From Pelagibacteraceae bacterium BACL5 MAG-120820-bin39 (lineage in GTDB: Bacteria > Pseudomonadota > Alphaproteobacteria > Pelagibacterales > Pelagibacteraceae): a stretch of 5,142 bases of DNA. The notes beneath the pieces were generated by a model that saw only the letters and a list, made by a program, of their open reading frames with translations, was not told where the DNA came from and did not search any database. The stretch lies in assembly GCA_001438335.1 (NCBI GenBank), contig LIBV01000070.1:1-5142 (forward strand), given 5' to 3'. This document shows, one piece after another, positions 1 through 5,142 of this stretch. The position numbers were made by a program, and so were the translations under genes. Within the stretch, counting starts at the first letter, position 1, and each line of letters opens with the position of its first letter.

Positions 1-1848
1 CAGTGGTAAAATGTTAAAGAGTGATTTCCCTTTAGAAGAAGATGATCCTTCAGGTATTTTCCAAGCTTTCACTTTGTAGACTAAACCTTCTGTTGAAAAA
101 AATAGAACCGAAGTGTGTGTATCGACAGACAAAGTTTGTACAACAGAATCTTCATCTCTTGTAGTAATACCCGTCTTACCTTTTCCACCTCTTTTTTGCT
201 GTTTAACATTATCTAGGGATCCTCTTTTAATATAACCCTGAAGTGTAACTGTAATAATTACAGACTCTTTTTGAATTGTTTCTTCAATGTCATAATTAAG
301 TACTGCATCAATTATTTTTGTTCGTCTTGGAACTGCAAATTTTTCTTTGATATTTTTTAATTCATCACTGATCACTTTTAAAAGTTCTTTTTTAGAATAA
401 ATAATCTTCTTATATTTAGATATTAATTCAGCTAATTTTTTAATTTCGACTTCAATTTCATTGATACCTAAAGCAGTTAATTTTTGAAGTCTTAATTCTA
501 AAATAGCTACTACCTGAGGTTCGCTTAATGAATAGAGACCTTTTGCACTCTTATCTTCAATTAATGAAATAATTTTTTTTGATTTATCAATCTTCCATTT
601 TGTACTCATTATTGATTTTTTTGCATCATCAGGAGTTTTTGAAGATCTAATTATCTTTATAATTTTATCTAAATTTTCAACGGATACAGATAGACCTATT
701 AAAATATGTGCTCTCTCTTCTGCTTTTTGAAGATCAAATTTTGTTTTTTTAATTACAACATCTTCTCTGAAAGTTAAAAAATTTGATAAAAATTCTTTTA
801 AGTTACATGTTTTGGGTTTGCCATCAACAATCGCCAATGTATTAAATCCAAATGAACTCTCGATTTGAGTATTTTTATATAACTGTCTTTTAATAGTTTC
901 AGGTTCAACACCATTTCTTAAATCAATAGCTACTCTGATACCCTCTCTATTAGACTCATCTCTAATATCTTTAATTCCCTCTATTTTCTTTTCTCTAACT
1001 AATTGAGCTATTCTTTCATTTAATATTGATTTATTCACCTGATATGGAATTGAAGTAATTACTAATCTGTCTCTACCACTTTTTGAGCTCTCTACTGATA
1101 TTTCACCTCTAATTTTAAATGAACCTCTCCCATGATTATAACCTTGTTTAATTATATCTTTACCAATTATCACTCCACCAGTTGGAAAATCTGGACCTGG
1201 TATATGCTTCATTAAATCTTTAATTTTAATATCTTTATCTTCTATTAGAGCTAGTGTTCCATCTATAATCTCACCAAGATTGTGAGGGGGGATACTCGTG
1301 GCCATACCTACCGCAATACCACCAGCACCATTAACTAGAAGATTTGGAAATTGTGCAGGTAAAACTGAGGGCTCTTTTTCTGTTTCATCGTAATTACTTT
1401 TGTAAGAAACAGTATTTTTTTCTATATCATCAATTAAATATTGAGAAACTTTAGATAATCTAGTTTCTGTATATCTCATTGCAGCTGCAGGGTCTCCATC
1501 TATTGATCCAAAGTTTCCTTGACCTTCAACTAAAGGTAAACTCATGGAAAAATCTTGTACCATTCTAACTAATGCATCATAGACAGATTGATCACCATGA
1601 GGGTGATATTTACCAATAACATCCCCAACAATTCTTGCAGATTTTCTAAATTGTTTTGACCAATCATAGCCACCTTTATACATAGCAAACAAAATTCTTC
1701 TATGAACAGGCTTTAAACCATCTCTAATGTCAGGAAGTGCTCTACTTACGATAACACTCATTGCATAAGATAAATATGACGAGCTCATCTCGTCATGCAT
1801 CGAAATTAATTTTATCTTATTCTCTTTAGGTACTTCAGATTTCTGCAT
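1..1848 (-). CDS. gyrA: DNA gyrase subunit A, partial (C-terminal part beyond left edge)
   Basis: This is the breakage-reunion subunit of DNA gyrase, which with GyrB forms the A2B2 enzyme that adds negative supercoils using ATP. The window holds 616 codons; E. coli GyrA has 875 residues, so most of the C-terminal DNA-wrapping beta-pinwheel is off the left edge. Visible landmarks are the winged-helix core (about residues 30-150), the catalytic pair R125-Y126 in AAMRYTETR, the DNA-intercalating Ile at 178, the IPYQVNK motif (267-273), a Lys/Glu-rich coiled-coil region (about 365-500), and a GyrA box QKRGGKG at 551-557. The GyrA box marks it as gyrase rather than ParC of topoisomerase IV. The start chosen is the ATG at 1848, five bases after the ssb stop, giving an N-terminus four residues longer than E. 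coli GyrA up to the catalytic Tyr. No Shine-Dalgarno is visible. An in-frame ATG at 1800 (Met17) is a less likely alternative. It is probably co-transcribed with ssb. Residue 87, equivalent to E. coli Ser83, is Gln. Confidence 0.97.
   Translation of the reverse strand, partial: MQKSEVPKENKIKLISMHDEMSSSYLSYAMSVIVSRALPDIRDGLKPVHRRILFAMYKGGYDWSKQFRKSARIVGDVIGKYHPHGDQSVYDALVRMVQDFSMSLPLVEGQGNFGSIDGDPAAAMRYTETRLSKVSQYLIDDIEKNTVSYKSNYDETEKEPSVLPAQFPNLLVNGAGGIAVGMATSIPPHNLGEIIDGTLALIEDKDIKIKDLMKHIPGPDFPTGGVIIGKDIIKQGYNHGRGSFKIRGEISVESSKSGRDRLVITSIPYQVNKSILNERIAQLVREKKIEGIKDIRDESNREGIRVAIDLRNGVEPETIKRQLYKNTQIESSFGFNTLAIVDGKPKTCNLKEFLSNFLTFREDVVIKKTKFDLQKAEERAHILIGLSVSVENLDKIIKIIRSSKTPDDAKKSIMSTKWKIDKSKKIISLIEDKSAKGLYSLSEPQVVAILELRLQKLTALGINEIEVEIKKLAELISKYKKIIYSKKELLKVISDELKNIKEKFAVPRRTKIIDAVLNYDIEETIQKESVIITVTLQGYIKRGSLDNVKQQKRGGKGKTGITTRDEDSVVQTLSVDTHTSVLFFSTEGLVYKVKAWKIPEGSSSSKGKSLFNILPL
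1776..1796 (-). other. Perfect 8-bp hairpin inside the 5' coding region of gyrA
   Basis: The arms ATGACGAG (1776-1783) and CTCGTCAT (1789-1796) are exact reverse complements separated by a 5-base loop, CTCAT. In the gyrA transcript this falls within codons 18-24 (His-Asp-Glu-Met-Ser-Ser-Ser), about 52 nt after the start codon. Half of the paired bases are G or C, high for this roughly 30% G+C window, and the three consecutive serines use three different codons (AGC, TCG, TCA), including the sparingly used TCG. The structure is plain in the sequence. Any role in translation or mRNA stability is inference, and chance is possible. Confidence 0.4.
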
Positions 1849-1853
1849 AGAAA

Positions 1854-2309
1854 TTAAAATGGAATTTCATCATCCATATCACTAGAAACTTGAGAAGAGT
1901 CTTCGATATTATTAGATGATTGAGTAGTATCATTTTGAATTCCACCACCAGTGCTTCCGCCACCCAACATAGTAAGTGAAGAATTATATCCTTGGATTAC
2001 AATTTCAGTAGAATATTTATCTTGACCAGATTGTTCATCTTTCCATTTTCTAGTCGTAAGTTGACCCTCAACATAAATTTGAGCACCTTTTTTTAAATAC
2101 TGTTGCACAACATTTACAAGTCCATCATTAAATACAACTATTCGGTGCCATTCTGTTTTTTCTTTTTTTTCACCTGTATTTTTATCTTTCCATGTTTGAC
2201 TTGTTGCAAGACTTAATCTTGCTACACTTTTGCCGTTTACCATTTGTTTAATTTCAGGGTCTGCGCCTAAACGACCAATTAATAATACTTTATTTAAACT
2301 TCCAGACAT
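1854..2309 (-). CDS. ssb: Single-stranded DNA-binding protein
   Basis: This complete 151-residue SSB binds single-stranded DNA, normally as a homotetramer, during replication, recombination and repair, and recruits partner proteins through its C-terminal tip. The OB fold spans about residues 4-112, opening with [16 protein letters not shown]. The aromatic residues that stack on DNA bases in E. coli SSB are present: W40, W54, F60 and W89 (E. coli W88). The motifs TEWHRIVVF (52-60) and [11 protein letters not shown] (79-89) are typical. A short Gly-rich stretch (116-123) leads into a Ser/Asn/Gln/Asp-rich disordered linker of about 20 residues, then the acidic tip DMDDEIPF, whose last residues match the universal DDxIPF partner-binding peptide. 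The protein is somewhat shorter than E. coli SSB (178 residues), the difference lying in the linker. The ATG at 2309 is the only start that keeps the whole OB fold. It has no recognisable Shine-Dalgarno. It stops with TAA five bases before gyrA, so the two are probably one operon, and it is divergent from uvrA. Confidence 0.98.
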   Translation of the reverse strand: MSGSLNKVLLIGRLGADPEIKQMVNGKSVARLSLATSQTWKDKNTGEKKEKTEWHRIVVFNDGLVNVVQQYLKKGAQIYVEGQLTTRKWKDEQSGQDKYSTEIVIQGYNSSLTMLGGGSTGGGIQNDTTQSSNNIEDSSQVSSDMDDEIPF

Positions 2310-2321
2310 AATATTTATTAT

Positions 2322-2350
2322 TTGTTATTTAATTAATTTATATTTATATC
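2322..2350 (+). promoter_or_regulatory. Candidate sigma-70-type promoter for uvrA
   Basis: TTGTTA (2322-2327), a fair -35 match, is followed after exactly 17 bases by TATATC (2345-2350), a weak four-of-six -10 match. Transcription would begin near 2357, leaving a leader of about 42 nt. The proposed -10 overlaps the candidate ssb -10 on the other strand, so the two promoters would compete if both are real. The support is only a pattern match in AT-rich DNA. Confidence 0.25.
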
Positions 2351-2351
2351 A
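2343..2351 (-). promoter_or_regulatory. Candidate extended -10 promoter element for ssb-gyrA
   Basis: Read on the minus strand this is TGATATAAA, an extended -10 pattern (TGn followed by TATAAA, five of six matches to TATAAT). Transcription would begin near 2336, giving an ssb leader of about 27 nt. No convincing -35 hexamer lies 16-18 bases upstream; the best spaced match is TTAATA. In a spacer this AT-rich, such matches arise easily by chance, so this is a hypothesis. Confidence 0.3.
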
Positions 2352-2398
2352 CAATTTACTCTGAATATTAATTTTATTAATTCAAAGCAACTAGAATT

Positions 2399-5142
2399 AT
2401 GATCAAAAAGATAGTTATCAAGGGTGCTAAAGAACATAATTTAAAGAATATTTCTTTAGAAGTTCCTAAGGACAAATTTGTCGTCATAACGGGTCTATCT
2501 GGGTCTGGAAAATCATCATTAGCATTTGATACAATTTATGCTGAAGGTCAAAGGCGATATGTAGAAAGTCTTTCTGCTTACGCTAGACAATTTTTAGATA
2601 AAATGAAAAAACCAAATGTTGATTTAATAGAAGGATTAAGTCCTGCCATTTCAATTGAACAAAAAAATACTTCAAAGAATCCAAGATCTACCGTTGCAAC
2701 AGTAACTGAAATTTATGATTACATGAGAGTATTATACGCAAGAGCAGGCATACCCTACTCTCCATTTACAGGTAAACCAATCACCTCTCAAACGATCACT
2801 CAAATAGTTGATAAGATTAAAGAATTACCAAAAAAAGCTACGATCTATCTTTATGCTCCTGTGGTTAGAGGTCGAAAAGGAGAATATAAGAAAGACATAT
2901 TAGGATATAAAAAACGTGGTTTTAGAAAAATTAAAATAGATGATGTTGTTTATGAAGTTGATAAAGTCCCCGAACTAAACAAAAAAGTAAATCATGATAT
3001 TTCAGTTTTAGTAGACAGAATTGTTTTAAATTCCTCTTTAGGAAATAGATTAGCTGAAAGTATAGAGTCTGCCGTAAATTTAGCTAATGGATTAGTTTTT
3101 GTTGAATACGAAGATGAAACTTTACCAGCTAAATTTAGAAAAACTGAGAAATTAATTTTTTCTACAAAATTTGCATGTCCTGAAAGTGGTTTTACAATTG
3201 AAGAAATAGAACCTAGATTATTTTCTTTTAATAGTCCATTTGGTGCATGTGAAGAATGTGAAGGAATAGGTGTTAAATTAAATGTTGATCCTAACTTAGT
3301 GGTACCAAATGAAAAAAAAAGCATAGCAGATGGAGCTATTGAACCATGGGCAAAAACGACCACACTTTATTACGCACAAACTTTAGCTTCTATTGCTAAA
3401 CATTATAATTTTTCTTTAGATGAAAAATGGAACAAATTACCTAAAACAATTAAAGATATTATTCTTTATGGATCCGATGATGAAGAAATTAAATTTAACT
3501 ATGATGATGGGTATGAAAAATATTCACATAAAAAAACATTTGAAGGAGTAATAAATAATTTAGAAAGAAGATATCTTGAAACTGATAGTGATTGGAAAAG
3601 AGAGGAAATAGCTCAATACCAATCAGATACTAAATGTGAAAGATGTAATGGACACAGGCTTAAAGATGAAGCGCTTTGTGTTAAAATTGACGGATTACAT
3701 ATAAGTGAAGTTACAGAAAAATCTATTTTAGATGCCTCAGAGTGGTTTAAAAGTTTAAACAAATCTTTGGACCCAAGACAATTAAAAATAGCAGAACACA
3801 TCTTAAAAGAAATAAATGAAAGATTAAATTTTTTATTAAATGTAGGCCTGGATTATCTTACCCTTTCGAGAGAGTCAGGTACTCTTTCTGGTGGTGAAGC
3901 ACAAAGAATTAGATTAGCTTCTCAAATTGGTTCAGGTTTAACTGGAGTTTTATATGTTTTAGATGAACCTTCAATTGGCTTACATCAAAAAGATAATGTT
4001 AAACTAATTAGTGCTTTAAAAAGATTAAGAGATTTAGGAAATACAGTTATCGTAGTTGAGCATGATACTGAAACCATGGAAAATGCTGACCATATAATTG
4101 ATCTAGGTCCGGAAGCAGGAAGCAAAGGTGGACAAGTTGTGGCTGAAGGAACTATAAAAGATATAATTAATAGCAAAGATAGTATTACTGGGAAATATTT
4201 ATCTCACAAATTTAAAATCAATGTTCCTCAAAAAAGAAGATTGGCTAAAAATGGTAGATTTTTAGAAATTTCTGGTGCAACTGGAAATAATTTACAAAAT
4301 GTAAATTTAAAAATACCTCTAGGAAGTTTAACTTGTGTCACAGGAGTTTCTGGAAGTGGAAAATCTACTCTTGTACTACAAACACTTTATAACGCTCTTA
4401 ATTTAACCTTGAATAATAATAAATCTCGAAAAATACCTAAACCTTTCAAGGGATTTAAGGGTACTGAGCTTATAGATAAAATTATTGATATAGATCAATC
4501 ACCTATTGGAAGAACACCCAGATCCAACCCAGCAACCTATACGGGGGCTTTTGGACCAATAAGAGATTGGTTTACAGCTTTACCAGAATCTAAAACTCGG
4601 GGATACAAACCAGGTAGATTTTCTTTTAACGTTAGAGGCGGTCGATGTGAAGCTTGTGAGGGTGATGGTGTAATAACCTATGAGATGCATTTTTTACCAG
4701 ATGTTTATATTCAATGTGATGAATGCAAAGGTACTAGATATAATAGAGAAACTTTGGAAATTAAGTTCAAAGACAAAAGTATAGCTGATGTTCTCAATAT
4801 GACAGTAGATGAAGGTTGTGAATATTTTGAAAACATATCAAATATCAAGACTAAATTATTAACCTTAAAAAAAGTTGGTTTGGGTTATATAAAAATAGGA
4901 CAGCAAGCAACTACCCTATCTGGTGGCGAGGCCCAGAGAATAAAGCTTGCAAAAGAATTATCTAAAAGATCTACTGGCAGAACCATGTATATATTGGATG
5001 AACCTACTACAGGTTTACACCAGCATGACATTAAAAAATTGTTAGAGATTCTTCATACTTTTGTTGCTTTAGGTAATACAGTGGTAGTTATTGAACACAA
5101 TTTAGATGTTATAAAAACTGCTGATTATATTGTTGATATGGG
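2399..5142 (+). CDS. uvrA: Excinuclease ABC subunit A, partial (C-terminal end beyond right edge)
   Basis: UvrA is the damage-recognition ATPase of nucleotide excision repair; its dimer scans DNA, binds bulky lesions and loads UvrB. The window holds 914 codons plus two bases; E. coli UvrA has 940 residues, so only about 30-45 are missing, after [15 protein letters not shown]. Both ABC ATPase modules are intact. The first has Walker [10 protein letters not shown] (32-40, Lys38), signature [12 protein letters not shown] (496-507), Walker B VLDEP (D522-E523) and H-loop His555. The second has Walker [10 protein letters not shown] (649-657, Lys655), signature [12 protein letters not shown] (840-851), Walker B ILDEP (D867-E868) and H-loop His900. 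The UvrB-binding domain falls at about 125-250 and the insertion domain at about 290-400. Zinc module 3 is complete (C750, C753, C773, C776), and a further CxxC sits at C413/C416. Zinc module 1 has C260, Ser263, C284 and C287, so one expected Cys is Ser. The ATG at 2399 gives the standard short N-terminus; no clear Shine-Dalgarno precedes it. It diverges from ssb-gyrA. Confidence 0.98.
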   Translation, partial: MIKKIVIKGAKEHNLKNISLEVPKDKFVVITGLSGSGKSSLAFDTIYAEGQRRYVESLSAYARQFLDKMKKPNVDLIEGLSPAISIEQKNTSKNPRSTVATVTEIYDYMRVLYARAGIPYSPFTGKPITSQTITQIVDKIKELPKKATIYLYAPVVRGRKGEYKKDILGYKKRGFRKIKIDDVVYEVDKVPELNKKVNHDISVLVDRIVLNSSLGNRLAESIESAVNLANGLVFVEYEDETLPAKFRKTEKLIFSTKFACPESGFTIEEIEPRLFSFNSPFGACEECEGIGVKLNVDPNLVVPNEKKSIADGAIEPWAKTTTLYYAQTLASIAKHYNFSLDEKWNKLPKTIKDIILYGSDDEEIKFNYDDGYEKYSHKKTFEGVINNLERRYLETDSDWKREEIAQYQSDTKCERCNGHRLKDEALCVKIDGLHISEVTEKSILDASEWFKSLNKSLDPRQLKIAEHILKEINERLNFLLNVGLDYLTLSRESGTLSGGEAQRIRLASQIGSGLTGVLYVLDEPSIGLHQKDNVKLISALKRLRDLGNTVIVVEHDTETMENADHIIDLGPEAGSKGGQVVAEGTIKDIINSKDSITGKYLSHKFKINVPQKRRLAKNGRFLEISGATGNNLQNVNLKIPLGSLTCVTGVSGSGKSTLVLQTLYNALNLTLNNNKSRKIPKPFKGFKGTELIDKIIDIDQSPIGRTPRSNPATYTGAFGPIRDWFTALPESKTRGYKPGRFSFNVRGGRCEACEGDGVITYEMHFLPDVYIQCDECKGTRYNRETLEIKFKDKSIADVLNMTVDEGCEYFENISNIKTKLLTLKKVGLGYIKIGQQATTLSGGEAQRIKLAKELSKRSTGRTMYILDEPTTGLHQHDIKKLLEILHTFVALGNTVVVIEHNLDVIKTADYIVDM

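Larger units (their letters stand above)
2310..2398. promoter_or_regulatory. Divergent ssb/uvrA intergenic regulatory region
   Basis: These 89 bases separate the divergent ssb and uvrA start codons and must contain, or lie close to, both promoters. Only 11 of the 89 bases are G or C. I find no E. coli-type LexA box (CTGT-N8-ACAG) and no alphaproteobacterial one (GTTC-N7-GTTC). A hyphenated repeat of the self-complementary hexamer ATTAAT lies at 2367-2372 and 2376-2381, separated by TTT; it could be an operator half-site pair or simply AT-rich chance. There is no terminator and no sign of a small gene. Confidence 0.7.

Noticed and set aside
1..1800. Alternative gyrA start at the in-frame ATG ending at 1800 (Met17)
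   Set aside because: It has no better ribosome binding site, and the upstream ATG gives an N-terminus close in length to E. coli GyrA and tight spacing to ssb.
1..1848. Topoisomerase IV subunit A (ParC) instead of GyrA
   Set aside because: A GyrA box (QKRGGKG, residues 551-557) starts the C-terminal domain, and close similarity to GyrA runs throughout the core.
2992..3363. Open frame of 123 codons on the minus strand
   Set aside because: It lies entirely antisense to the intact uvrA coding sequence, has no recognisable domain and a Ser/Phe/Leu-rich composition expected from reverse reading of Lys/Glu-rich codons.
3613..3801. Open frame of 62 codons on the minus strand
   Set aside because: It is antisense inside uvrA, with no family resemblance and no start signal.
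3868..3888. Possible hairpin in uvrA: GAGAGAGT and ACTCTTTC around a 5-base loop
   Set aside because: It needs one G-U pair and overlaps codons for the highly conserved [11 protein letters not shown] motif, so protein constraint explains the sequence well enough.
3985..4176. Open frame of 63 codons on the minus strand with hydrophobic stretches
   Set aside because: It is antisense to the conserved first ABC module of uvrA; the hydrophobicity is a by-product of the opposite-strand codons.
1..5142. Mobile element, CRISPR array, tRNA or other RNA gene, or a new defence system
   Set aside because: Coding sequence of three core genes fills all but about 94 bases, with no regular repeats, transposase motifs or cloverleaf structures.

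Overview
This 5,142-base window is very AT-rich, roughly 30% G+C by eye, and holds three housekeeping genes of DNA maintenance. From left to right these are the start-proximal two thirds of gyrA (DNA gyrase subunit A, minus strand, running off the left edge), a complete ssb (single-stranded DNA-binding protein, minus strand), and nearly all of uvrA (nucleotide-excision-repair damage sensor, plus strand, running off the right edge). There are no RNA genes, mobile elements, CRISPR arrays or pseudogenes. No stretch longer than 90 bases lacks a gene.

The host is most likely an AT-rich alphaproteobacterium. A streamlined marine lineage such as SAR11/Pelagibacterales is my best guess. The reasons are the strong A/T codon bias, Lys/Asn/Ile-rich proteins, very tight spacing (5 bases between ssb and gyrA, 89 bases between ssb and uvrA), and a UvrA first zinc module reading C-x-x-S, which I associate with Alphaproteobacteria. 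The genus is inference, and Rickettsiales-like lineages are not excluded. The standard genetic code fits: TGG is used for Trp, no in-frame TGA occurs, and ssb stops with TAA.

The layout is divergent. ssb and gyrA form one leftward unit, and uvrA is read rightward from the same 89-base, about 12% G+C spacer. The ssb/uvrA divergent pair is also found in E. coli, where both genes are in the SOS (LexA) regulon. Here I see no LexA box of either the E. coli or the alphaproteobacterial type. SSB covers single-stranded DNA in replication and repair, gyrase manages supercoiling, and UvrA finds helix-distorting lesions and loads UvrB.

This is an ordinary core-genome region and I do not see a new system. 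The observations most worth a second look are a perfect 8-bp hairpin within codons 18-24 of gyrA, a Cys-to-Ser change in the first UvrA zinc module, Gln at the GyrA position equivalent to E. coli Ser83, and the lack of Shine-Dalgarno sequences at all three starts.
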